The notes beneath the pieces were generated by a model, which searched no databases, was not told where the DNA came from, and saw nothing but the letters and a program-made list of their open reading frames with translations. A stretch of DNA of 64,000 bases. Origin: Variovorax sp. MHTC-1 (GTDB lineage Bacteria > Pseudomonadota > Gammaproteobacteria > Burkholderiales > Burkholderiaceae_C). Shown in pieces: positions 54,436 through 64,000 of the stretch (its first letter is position 1; every line of letters starts with the position of its first letter). A program made the position numbers and the translations under genes. Location of the stretch: the NCBI RefSeq assembly GCF_003984645.1, contig NZ_RWKI01000005.1:186001-250000 (forward strand), read 5' to 3'.

Positions 54436-56058
54436 CATGGGCGCCGCGAGCTCGCGCGCGACCGCTTCCGCCACCTTGATGCCGTCGACGCCGGCCGAGA
54501 GGATGCCGCCCGCATAGCTCGCGCCTTCGCCGGCCGGATAGAGGCCGCGCACGTTGAGGCTCTGGAAATCGTCGCCGCGCGTGATCCTGATCGGCGAGGA
54601 GGTGCGCGTCTCGACGCCGGTCAGCACCGCGTCGTGCAGGTCGAAGCCCTTGATCTTTCGGCCGAAGGCTGGGAAGGCCTCGCGCATCGCCTCGATCGCA
54701 TAGCCGGGCAGGGCGGCATGCAGGTCGCCCGGCGTCACGCCCGGCTTGTACGAGGGCTCGACGCTGCCCAGCGCGGCGGAGGGCTTGCCGGCCACGAAAT
54801 CGCCGACCAGCTGGCCCGGCGCGCGGTAGTCGCCGCCGCCGAGCACGAAGGCATTGGATTCGAGTTCGCGCTGCAGCGCGATGCCCGCGAGCGCGTCGCC
54901 GGGGAAGTCGCGCGGGTCGATGCCCACCACGATGCCCGCGTTCGCGTTGCGCTCGTTGCGCGAGTACTGGCTCATGCCGTTGGTCACCACGCGGCCCGGC
55001 TCGCTGGTGGCGGCCACCACCGTGCCGCCCGGACACATGCAGAAGCTGTACACCGAGCGGCCGTTGCTCGCGTGGTGCACCAGCTTGTAGTCGGCCGCGC
55101 CCAGGAGCGGATGGCCGGCATGCCGGCCCCAGCGCGCGCGGTCGATCAAACCCTGCGGGTGCTCGACGCGAAATCCGATCGAGAAGGGCTTGGCCTCGAT
55201 GTGCACGCCGCGCGCATGCAGCATCTCGAAGGTGTCGCGCGAACTGTGGCCGAGCGCCATCACCACGTGGTCGGCGCGCAGCTCGCTCTGCTCGCCGGTG
55301 CGCTGGTCGAGCACGCTCAGGCCGCGGAGCTGCCCGTCCTCGATCAGCACGTCGGTCACGCGCTGCTCGAAGCGGATCTCGCCGCCCAGGGCTGTGATCT
55401 GCTCGCGCATGTGCTCCACCACCTTCACCAGCTTGAAGGTGCCGATGTGCGGATGCGCGACGTAGAGGATCTCGGGCGGCGCGCCGGCCTTGACGAACTC
55501 CTCCATCACCTTGCGGCCGAGGAAGCGCGGGTCCTTGATCTGGCTGTAGAGCTTGCCGTCCGAGAAGGTGCCGGCGCCGCCCTCGCCGAACTGCACGTTC
55601 GACTCGGGGTTCAGCACGCTCTTGCGCCACAGGCCCCAGGTGTCCTTGGTGCGCTCGCGCACGGTCTTGCCGCGCTCCAGCACGATGGGTTTGAAGCCCA
55701 TCTGCGCCAACATCAGCGCGCAGAAGATGCCGCAGGGGCCGAAGCCGACGACCACGGGGCGCAGCGGTAGTCCGGCCGGTGCCTGGACCGGTGCGCGCCA
55801 CACCATGTCGGGCGAAGGGCCGATGTGGGGATGCCCGGCGAACTTCGCGAGCAGCGCGGCTTCGAGCGCCGGACCCGCGATCGTCGCGTCGACGATGTAG
55901 ACCTGAAAGAGCTGCGGTTTGCGCGCATCGAAACTGCGCTTGAAGACCTTGAAGCCGGCGATCGCGGCCACAGGCGTGCCGAGGGCGGTTGCGACGGCTT
56001 GGGGAAGGGCCGCATCGTCGTGGTCGAGCGGCAGTTTGATTTCGGAGATTCTCAGCAT
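54421..56058 (-). CDS. NAD(P)/FAD-dependent oxidoreductase (COG2509-like)
   Basis: A 545-residue flavoprotein. An N-terminal domain (about 1-95) with KVFKRSFDARKPQ precedes the FAD-binding VVVGFGPCGIFCALMLAQMG near 106. Later segments are FGEGGAGTFSDGKLYSQIKD near 155, YSFCMCPGGTVVAATSEPG near 345 and LYPAGEGASYAGGILSAGVD near 510. Homologues are widespread uncharacterised FAD dehydrogenases. No neighbouring gene suggests a pathway. Confidence 0.88.
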   Translation of the reverse strand: MLRISEIKLPLDHDDAALPQAVATALGTPVAAIAGFKVFKRSFDARKPQLFQVYIVDATIAGPALEAALLAKFAGHPHIGPSPDMVWRAPVQAPAGLPLRPVVVGFGPCGIFCALMLAQMGFKPIVLERGKTVRERTKDTWGLWRKSVLNPESNVQFGEGGAGTFSDGKLYSQIKDPRFLGRKVMEEFVKAGAPPEILYVAHPHIGTFKLVKVVEHMREQITALGGEIRFEQRVTDVLIEDGQLRGLSVLDQRTGEQSELRADHVVMALGHSSRDTFEMLHARGVHIEAKPFSIGFRVEHPQGLIDRARWGRHAGHPLLGAADYKLVHHASNGRSVYSFCMCPGGTVVAATSEPGRVVTNGMSQYSRNERNANAGIVVGIDPRDFPGDALAGIALQRELESNAFVLGGGDYRAPGQLVGDFVAGKPSAALGSVEPSYKPGVTPGDLHAALPGYAIEAMREAFPAFGRKIKGFDLHDAVLTGVETRTSSPIRITRGDDFQSLNVRGLYPAGEGASYAGGILSAGVDGIKVAEAVARELAAPMKKAA

Positions 56059-56127
56059 GTCGTGGGCTTGTGTTTATCAAGCAGGAACACCGATTATCGA
56101 CAATGCGCCGGTCTTGCCGGCGTGCAC

Positions 56128-57048
56128 TCAGGCCGGCAGGAAGCCGTCGACCGACAGATAGCGCTCGCCGGTGTCGTAGTTGAAGCCCAGCACCACCGCA
56201 TCGGGCGCCAGTTCCGGCAGTTTCTGCGCAATCGCGGTGAGCGTGGCGCCCGAGGAGATGCCGACCAGCATGCCCTCTTCGGCGGCGCAGCGGCGCGCCA
56301 TCTCGCGCGCCGGTTCGGCATCGACCAGGATCACGCCGTCGAGCAGTTCGGTGTCGAGGTTCTTCGGAATGAAGCCGGCGCCGATGCCCTGGATCGGGTG
56401 CGGCGAAGGCGCGCCGCCCGAGATCACTGGCGAGGCCACGGGCTCGACCGCAAACACCTTGAGCTGGGGCCACTTCTTCTTGAGCACCCGTGCGCAGCCC
56501 GTGATGTGGCCGCCGGTGCCGACGCCGGTGATCAGCACATCCAGCCCATCGGGAAAGTCGGCCGCGATCTCCTCTGCCGTGGTGCGCGCATGCACCTCGA
56601 CGTTGGCCGGGTTGTTGAACTGCTGCGGCATCCAGGCGCCGGGCGTGCCGGCGACGATCTCCTCGGCACGTGCGATCGATCCCTTCATGCCCTTCTCGCG
56701 CGGTGTCAGGTCGAAGATTGCGCCGTAAGCCAGCATGAGGCGGCGGCGCTCGAGCGACATGCTGTCGGGCATCACGAGAACGAGCTTGTAGCCCTTGACG
56801 GCTGCGACCATCGCGAGCCCGATGCCGGTATTGCCCGAAGTCGGCTCGACGATGGTGCCGCCGGGCTTGAGCGCGCCGGACTTCTCGGCATCCTCGACCA
56901 TCGCGAGCGCGATGCGGTCCTTGATCGAGCCGCCGGGATTGGCGCGCTCGGACTTGATCCACACCTGCTGCGTCGCCCGGCCGAACAGCCGCTGGATGCG
57001 GATGTGCGGCGTGTTGCCGATGGTCTGCAGGATGTTCTGGGCTTTCAT
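56128..57048 (-). CDS. cysK: cysteine synthase A
   Basis: A 306-residue PLP enzyme that makes cysteine from O-acetylserine and sulfide. The PLP Lys lies in [19 protein letters not shown] near 40; [14 protein letters not shown] and [14 protein letters not shown] bind the substrate and phosphate, and [13 protein letters not shown] is the C-terminal loop. The start is at [18 protein letters not shown] (57048). It diverges from the RNase P RNA gene, whose 5' end is 55 bp away. Confidence 0.93.
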   Translation of the reverse strand: MKAQNILQTIGNTPHIRIQRLFGRATQQVWIKSERANPGGSIKDRIALAMVEDAEKSGALKPGGTIVEPTSGNTGIGLAMVAAVKGYKLVLVMPDSMSLERRRLMLAYGAIFDLTPREKGMKGSIARAEEIVAGTPGAWMPQQFNNPANVEVHARTTAEEIAADFPDGLDVLITGVGTGGHITGCARVLKKKWPQLKVFAVEPVASPVISGGAPSPHPIQGIGAGFIPKNLDTELLDGVILVDAEPAREMARRCAAEEGMLVGISSGATLTAIAQKLPELAPDAVVLGFNYDTGERYLSVDGFLPA

Positions 57049-57102
57049 GCGGGATTCCTTCGTGTAGCGCCAAGGGGCCGCCATTGTCGCGATAATCGCC
57101 AT

Positions 57103-57431
57103 GTGAAGCACGCCAGACCGCCGCTGGTGCAAGTCTCGAAAGAGCGCACTGGAGGAAGGTCCGGACTGCACAGGACAGCGCAGGAGCTAACGGCTCTCCA
57201 CCGCGAGGTGAGGATCAGAGCAACAGAGACGAGTCGGCCGAGGGCAACTTCGGCCGGGTGAAACGGGCAATCTCTGCGCGCAGCAACACCAAGTAGGCCG
57301 ACGTCGATGTGGTTCCGCAGAGTCGGCGGGTAGGTGGCACCGAGCCGTTTGGCGACAAACGGCCCAGAGTAATGGCGGTCACGTTGGGGGCAACCTCAAT
57401 GCACAGAATCCGGCCTAACGGCGCGCTTCAC
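57103..57431 (+). ncRNA. rnpB: RNase P RNA (type A)
   Basis: About 329 nt with the hallmarks of bacterial RNase P RNA. Helix P1 is GTGAAGC (57103-57109) with GCTTCAC (57425-57431). The 5' core GGAGGAAGGTCCGGAC (57151-57166) and 3' core ACAGAATCCGGCCTAACGG (57403-57421) form P4. The usual AGAGTAATGGCGG segment is present near 57365. Two P4 base pairs differ from the common consensus but are compensated. It cuts the 5' leader from tRNA precursors. A T-run follows at 57434. Confidence 0.95.
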
Positions 57432-58057
57432 ACTTTTTTCGGCGTCGGCTTCTTGCGGCCGATCGCCACCAGCAGCGCGGCGACCAGCGAGAAGCCGATC
57501 AGCACGGCCACCGCATTGAGCGCGGTGCGGCCATAGCCCAGCGCACCCGCGTCGATGAATGGGTAGGGGTAGACGCCAGCGATCGCGCCGCGCACCAGTG
57601 CATAAGCCAGATAGCCCAACGGATAGATCCACCAGTGCGGGAGGTCGCGCCAGCGCAAGCCTCGCGCGGGCACCGCGATCCACCAATAGGCGAGAAAAAG
57701 CACCGGCATCAGGTAGTGCAGCAGCACGTCGGCCAGCCACAGCAGGCCCTCTGGATTCCAGATGTGGCGCAGCACGAAGAAGTAGACGAGGCCCACCACG
57801 GCGATGTTGGCGCCGATTGCGCTCGCCACGCCAGGCCTTCGGAAGAAACGCTGCAACGTGCCCTGCGCGGCGCTCGCCGCGGCCGTCAGCGCCAGCGCCG
57901 CAAGCAGGTTGGTCAGGATGGTGAAGTAGCCGAGGTACATGAAGACGCCCCAGCCGGCCGTTCGCCCGCCGGCCGTGGCCAGCCCGATCGACAGCGCCAG
58001 CTGCAGCGCGAGCGCGGCCCAACCGATGAGTGCAGCGGCGGCGGCAAACAGGCGCAC
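57428..58057 (-). CDS. Pr6Pr-family membrane protein
   Basis: A 209-residue membrane protein with about six hydrophobic helices and conserved FMYLGYFTILTNLLAALAL near 48, VLLHYLMPVLFLAYWWIAVP near 107 and GYLAYALVRGAI. This is the Pr6Pr/FAR-17a-like group, whose function is unclear. A GTG at 58057 is taken as start, 6 bp after the pseudouridine synthase stop codon. Its 3' end overlaps the 3' end of rnpB by 4 bp on the opposite strand. Confidence 0.8.
   Translation of the reverse strand: MRLFAAAAALIGWAALALQLALSIGLATAGGRTAGWGVFMYLGYFTILTNLLAALALTAAASAAQGTLQRFFRRPGVASAIGANIAVVGLVYFFVLRHIWNPEGLLWLADVLLHYLMPVLFLAYWWIAVPARGLRWRDLPHWWIYPLGYLAYALVRGAIAGVYPYPFIDAGALGYGRTALNAVAVLIGFSLVAALLVAIGRKKPTPKKV
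57432..57439 (+). terminator. T-run after rnpB
   Basis: Helix P1 ends at 57431 and is followed by ACTTTTTT, the usual rho-independent end for this RNA. It overlaps the coding end of the next, oppositely oriented gene. Confidence 0.6.
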
Positions 58058-58062
58058 GGGCG

Positions 58063-58773
58063 TCAGAAGCGCTCGTTGGGCAGCAGGTAGCGCCACTGTC
58101 CGGGCAGCAGGCCCGCCAGCGGCACGCGGCCGATGCGGATGCGCTTCATCGCGAGGATGCGCAGGCCCGCCTCGTCGCACAGGTGGGCGATCTGCCCCGG
58201 CCGCGGCCCTTTGATCGCAAAGCGCAGGCCGGTGTGGCCCTCGGCCTGCTGGCCGATGCTAACGCGTGCTGCGGAGGCGCGTTCGAGGCGCGCGAGCACG
58301 TCGGGCCCGACCGGGCCGGCGACGTCGACCATCACTTCGTTCTCGAGGATGCCCGCGTCTTCCTGCAGCTTGCGCTCGATGCGCCACTCCTGCGTGAAGA
58401 CCACCAGCCCGCTGGCGCCGGTTTCGAGCGGCGTCATGCAGCGCTGCGCCGCCACGTGGCGCGGCAGGAAGCGCAGGCCCGCGCGCTCGGGCTCGTGGTG
58501 GTTGGCGGGCACCAGCAGGCGATGCGCGTTGTCGGTCGGGGTGCCGGCCGGCTTGTGCAGCAGCAGCGTGACCGGCACCACCGGCTCGGGCCGCGCGCCG
58601 GCTTCGATCTCGACCTGCTGGTGCGCCTGCACGCGCGTCTGCGGCAGCAGCGCCGGTTCGCCGTCGATGCGCACTGCGCCGTTCTCGATCAGCAGCTCGG
58701 CTTCGCGCCGCGAGCAGCCGGCCATCGCGGCCACGCGCTTGGCCAGGCGGATGCCTTCTTCGGTGTCGGTCAT
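58063..58773 (-). CDS. RsuA/RluF-family pseudouridine synthase homologue, Glu at active site
   Basis: A 236-residue protein with an N-terminal S4 RNA-binding domain (RLAKRVAAMAGCSRREAELL) and a pseudouridine synthase fold (LLLHKPAGTPTDN near 75, then the active-site loop near 117). At the active site the sequence is TPLETGASGLVVFTQ, where the family has RLDxxxxGL, so the otherwise invariant catalytic Asp appears to be Glu. It may be inactive or altered. The ATG overlaps the stop of the upstream Nudix-hydrolase gene. Confidence 0.85.
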   Translation of the reverse strand: MTDTEEGIRLAKRVAAMAGCSRREAELLIENGAVRIDGEPALLPQTRVQAHQQVEIEAGARPEPVVPVTLLLHKPAGTPTDNAHRLLVPANHHEPERAGLRFLPRHVAAQRCMTPLETGASGLVVFTQEWRIERKLQEDAGILENEVMVDVAGPVGPDVLARLERASAARVSIGQQAEGHTGLRFAIKGPRPGQIAHLCDEAGLRILAMKRIRIGRVPLAGLLPGQWRYLLPNERF

Positions 58774-60434
58774 GGCGCCGCCTTTTGCCGGATGCGCTCC
58801 ACGTGCGCGGCCAGCGAGCGTGCCGCCACCGGCCACATGCGTTCGGGTACGTCGTCGTAGGCGAGCGGCAGCCAGTCCTCGGGCGTGCCCTGCGGCAGGC
58901 GCTGCATCGCGGCGGCGATCCTGGCCTCGCGTTTCAGGCGGTGTGCCTTCAGGTAGGCGATCGCGGCGCGCGCCTCGCCGAGCACGTAGCCGTGCGCCGG
59001 CAGGATGAAGCGGACGTCGCCTTCGGCGCAGACCGCGTCGAGCCGGTCGAGCGAGTCGAGATACGCATTCATGTTGCCGTCCGGCGGGTCGACCACCGTG
59101 GTGCTGCCGTTGAGCACATGGTCGCCGGAGAACAAGAGGCCGTCCTCCTCCAGCACCAGGCAGAGGTGGTTGGCCGCGTGGCCGGGGGTGTGGACGGCGC
59201 GCAGCGTGTGCGTGGTGCCGTCCGGGCCTGCCAGCACGAGGCGCTCCTGGTCCTGCAGCGTGCGGTCGGGCGAGAAGCGCGCCGAGGCGCGCGCGGTCGG
59301 CGCCGAGGGCAGGCCGAGGATCGGCGGCCTCGATGCCGTGCACAGCGCCTGCAGCGGCGCCGCGCCCGGCGAATGATCGGCATGCGAATGGGTACACACG
59401 ATCATGCGGATGTCGCCGCCGGTGGCGCGGTGCAGGCGCTCGAGGTGGCTCGCCTCGTTCGGCCCGGGATCGATCACGATGTAGCCGCTGGCCGCATCGC
59501 CCACGATGTAGCTGTTGGTGCCCGGCCCGGTCATTGCACCGGGGTTCGGCGCGGTCAGCCGGTGCACGTTCTTCAGGAGCGCCACCGGAGACTCGCTCTG
59601 CCAGTCGAGCGCATGCACGATCTGGCCGTCGGGGCAGACCAGCGCCAGCTCGCCGTAGGGCGAGTCGTGCTCCATGTAGCGCGCCTCCCGGCCGCGCAGC
59701 AGGCCGGCGCGCGGACAGCTGGTGAACAGCGGGCCTTCGCCGCCCGCGCGGTTCGCGCATGCATCGAGCAGGGCATCGACCGACTCGTAGGCGGCCATGC
59801 GCTCCAGCGTGCGCAGGGTCGGGAAGATCATGAAAAAGCCGCCCGCCTGGTGCCGCGCCAGCGCATCGGCCGGCCGCACCCAGCAGGGCTCGAACTGCTC
59901 GGTCTCGTCGGCGGTCGGCGTCTGGCCCACGGGCATGCGCGCCACCAGGAAGGGGACGTCGAAGCGCTTGGGCAGGTCGCGGTCGGTGATCCAGTGCGCG
60001 AAGGTGAAGACTTCGTCGGTCGCAAGCCGCAGTCCGCGCGCCGCGCACTGGTCGGCCAGGGCGACGGCGCTCGCGGCCGTGCTGCGGTCCATCGCGGCCA
60101 CGTCTTCGGCGCTCACGGGGCGGCCGTCCTCGTGGCGCGCGAGCAGCACGCCGAGCTCCTCGAAGCTTTCACGCACCGCGGCCACGGCCTGCGTGAGCTG
60201 CACCTCGGCTTGCGTGGGCCGACGCAAAGCGATGCGGTGCGCGGCGCGGTCGCCTTCGTCGATGCGCCCGCCGGGAAACACATAGGCGCCGGGCGCAAAG
60301 CTCGCGCCGGAGGAGCGGCGCGTCATCAGGACTTCGATGCCTGCGGGCGTGTCGCGCAGCAGAAGCACGGTGGCGGCGGCGAAGAGCGGCGCCGGTTCGC
60401 GCGGGGGATGGATTTGTTGGGTGGGGCGGACCAT
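58770..60434 (-). CDS. Nudix-metallo-beta-lactamase fusion hydrolase
   Basis: A 554-residue protein with two domains. Residues about 15-235 are Nudix-like: YVFPGGRIDEGDRAAHRIAL near 51, then RESFEELGVLLA near 88, with an insertion within the Nudix box. Residues about 285-550 are a metallo-beta-lactamase fold of the LACTB2 type: CTHSHADHSPGAAP near 348 (HxHxDH), HTPGHAANHLCLVLEE and LFSGDHVLNG. It would bind two zinc ions. The start is at MVRPTQQIHPPREP. Substrate unknown. Confidence 0.88.
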   Translation of the reverse strand: MVRPTQQIHPPREPAPLFAAATVLLLRDTPAGIEVLMTRRSSGASFAPGAYVFPGGRIDEGDRAAHRIALRRPTQAEVQLTQAVAAVRESFEELGVLLARHEDGRPVSAEDVAAMDRSTAASAVALADQCAARGLRLATDEVFTFAHWITDRDLPKRFDVPFLVARMPVGQTPTADETEQFEPCWVRPADALARHQAGGFFMIFPTLRTLERMAAYESVDALLDACANRAGGEGPLFTSCPRAGLLRGREARYMEHDSPYGELALVCPDGQIVHALDWQSESPVALLKNVHRLTAPNPGAMTGPGTNSYIVGDAASGYIVIDPGPNEASHLERLHRATGGDIRMIVCTHSHADHSPGAAPLQALCTASRPPILGLPSAPTARASARFSPDRTLQDQERLVLAGPDGTTHTLRAVHTPGHAANHLCLVLEEDGLLFSGDHVLNGSTTVVDPPDGNMNAYLDSLDRLDAVCAEGDVRFILPAHGYVLGEARAAIAYLKAHRLKREARIAAAMQRLPQGTPEDWLPLAYDDVPERMWPVAARSLAAHVERIRQKAAP

Positions 60435-60478
60435 GGGCGCAATGTAGAGGGATCGATTCAGCCGGCCGTCCGGCATAA

Positions 60479-62947
<2,469 letters not shown>

Positions 62948-63006
62948 GCGCCGCCCGGCCGCCCCGAAGGCGCTCGCACCGAAGTGCGCAGCACGGAGGT
63001 TGCTGA
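62948..63006 (-). repeat. degenerate post-stop repeat remnant between bkdA1 and bkdA2
   Basis: Fifty-nine bases between two genes that normally lie close together. They contain GGCCGCCCCGAAGGCG and CACCGAAGTGCGCAGCACG, resembling the hairpin modules of the type II repeats. The match is partial. Confidence 0.35.
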
Positions 63007-64000
63007 ATGACCGCCATGACCATGATCCAGGCCCTGCGTTCGGCGATGGACGTGATGCTCGAGCGCGACGACAACGTCGTCATCTACGGCCAGGACGTCG
63101 GCTACTTCGGCGGCGTGTTCCGCTGCACCGAGGGCCTGCAGGCCAAGTACGGCCGCTCGCGCGTGTTCGACGCGCCGATCTCCGAAGGCGGCATCGTCGG
63201 CTCGGCCATCGGCATGGGCGCCTACGGCCTGCGCCCGGTGGTCGAGGTGCAGTTCGCCGACTACTTCTATCCCGCCTACGACCAGATCGTTTCCGAAGCG
63301 GCGCGGCTGCGCTTTCGCTCGGCCGGCGACTTCAGCGCGCCGATCACCATCCGCATGCCCTGCGGCGGCGGCATCTACGGCGGCCAGACGCACAGCCAGA
63401 GCCCGGAGGCGCTGTTCACGCACGTCTGCGGCGTGCGCACGGTGATGCCTTCCAATCCGCGCGACGCCAAGGGCCTCTTGATCGCCTCGATCGAGAACGA
63501 CGATCCGGTGATCTTCCTGGAGCCCAAGCGCCTCTACAACGGCCCCTTCGACGGCCACCACGACCGGCCGCTAATCTCCTGGTCGGCCCATCCGCTGGGC
63601 GAGGTGCCCGAGGGCTACTACACGGTGCCGCTCGAATCGGCCAAGGTGTTCCGCCCTGGCGCCGACCTCACGGTTATCAGCTACGGCACCATGGTCTTCG
63701 TCTCGGAAGCGGCCGCGCAGGAGACCGGCATCGACGCCGAGATCATCGACCTGCGCAGCCTGTGGCCGCTGGACCTGGAGACGCTCGTCGCCTCGGTCAG
63801 GAAGACCGGCCGCTGCGTGATCGTGCACGAGGCCACGCGCACCAGCGGCTTCGGCGCCGAGCTGACGGCGCTGGTGCAGGAGCACTGCTTCCATCACCTC
63901 GAGGCGCCGATCGAGCGCGTGACCGGCTGGGACACGCCCTATCCGCACGCGCAGGAGTGGGCCTACTTTCCGGGCCCGGCGCGCGTGGGCGCGGCCTTCC
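63007..64000 (+). CDS. bkdA2: branched-chain 2-oxoacid dehydrogenase E1 beta subunit, partial
   Basis: The first 331 codons of an E1 beta subunit, cut by the right edge. Segments are VVIYGQDVGYFGGVFRCTEG near 24, FDAPISEGGIVGSAIGMGAY near 55, VVEVQFADYFYPAYDQIVSE near 78 and FLEPKRLYNGP near 172. It pairs with BkdA1 to form the alpha2beta2 E1 component. ATG at 63007 starts 59 bp after bkdA1, with GGAGG upstream. Confidence 0.93.
   Translation, partial: MTAMTMIQALRSAMDVMLERDDNVVIYGQDVGYFGGVFRCTEGLQAKYGRSRVFDAPISEGGIVGSAIGMGAYGLRPVVEVQFADYFYPAYDQIVSEAARLRFRSAGDFSAPITIRMPCGGGIYGGQTHSQSPEALFTHVCGVRTVMPSNPRDAKGLLIASIENDDPVIFLEPKRLYNGPFDGHHDRPLISWSAHPLGEVPEGYYTVPLESAKVFRPGADLTVISYGTMVFVSEAAAQETGIDAEIIDLRSLWPLDLETLVASVRKTGRCVIVHEATRTSGFGAELTALVQEHCFHHLEAPIERVTGWDTPYPHAQEWAYFPGPARVGAAF

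Overview
The window is GC-rich (roughly two thirds G+C) and densely coded. Its gene families and gene order (glutamate gltIJKL, many Bug-type binding proteins, several beta-oxidation clusters, bkdA1A2) point to a betaproteobacterium of the family Comamonadaceae, most likely Variovorax or a close relative. This is inferred from gene content; no 16S rRNA or tRNA gene was seen.

Layout. 1-1251: a hemerythrin-like gene running off the left edge and an orphan NarL-type response regulator. 1357-4682: a three-gene set (small DMT transporter, HAD-UbiA fusion, GT87 glycosyltransferase) that looks like a polyprenyl-phosphate-sugar pathway. 4784-15798: a TetR-headed fatty-acid/acyl-CoA cluster (acyl-CoA dehydrogenase, dehydrogenase/hydratase fusion, thiolase, hydrolase, thioesterase, SDR, isomerase, hydratase), interrupted by a DUF559 gene inside 35-bp inverted repeats. 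15862-20854: frameshifted ORF6N gene, thioesterase, ABC exporter carrying an in-frame repeat, 2-hydroxyacid dehydrogenase, LysR regulator. 21214-24548: gltIJKL amino-acid ABC transporter. 24692-29642: TRAP transporter, then an FAD monooxygenase divergent from a TetR regulator. 29652-39523: second beta-oxidation operon (Bug protein, acyl-CoA synthetase, two acyl-CoA dehydrogenases, thiolase, hydratase/dehydrogenase) read leftward from a divergent LysR gene. 39539-43631: mixed small genes including an allantoate-amidohydrolase/ureidoglycolate-lyase pair. 43752-50684: peptide-type ABC transporter operon ending in an amidase. 50775-58057: pyrC-NYN-DUF3025, htpX, an FAD oxidoreductase, cysK, RNase P RNA and a membrane protein. 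58063-64000: an atypical pseudouridine synthase, a Nudix-metallo-beta-lactamase fusion, a Bug protein and bkdA1/bkdA2 (the last cut by the right edge).

The least ordinary content is repetitive. A family of about 95-bp GC-rich, multi-hairpin repeats lies immediately behind stop codons (near 22.9, 24.6, 33.8 and 48.0 kb, with a related type near 25.8 and 35.1 kb), always in the same polarity relative to the upstream gene. A related copy has entered the ATPase domain of an ABC transporter in frame near 18.2 kb. The DUF559 gene at 10.2-10.6 kb has the form of a small mobile cassette whose right repeat encodes the protein's C-terminus. RNase P RNA shows two compensated base-pair changes in helix P4. 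No CRISPR array, prophage, insertion sequence with transposase, or recognised defence system was found.
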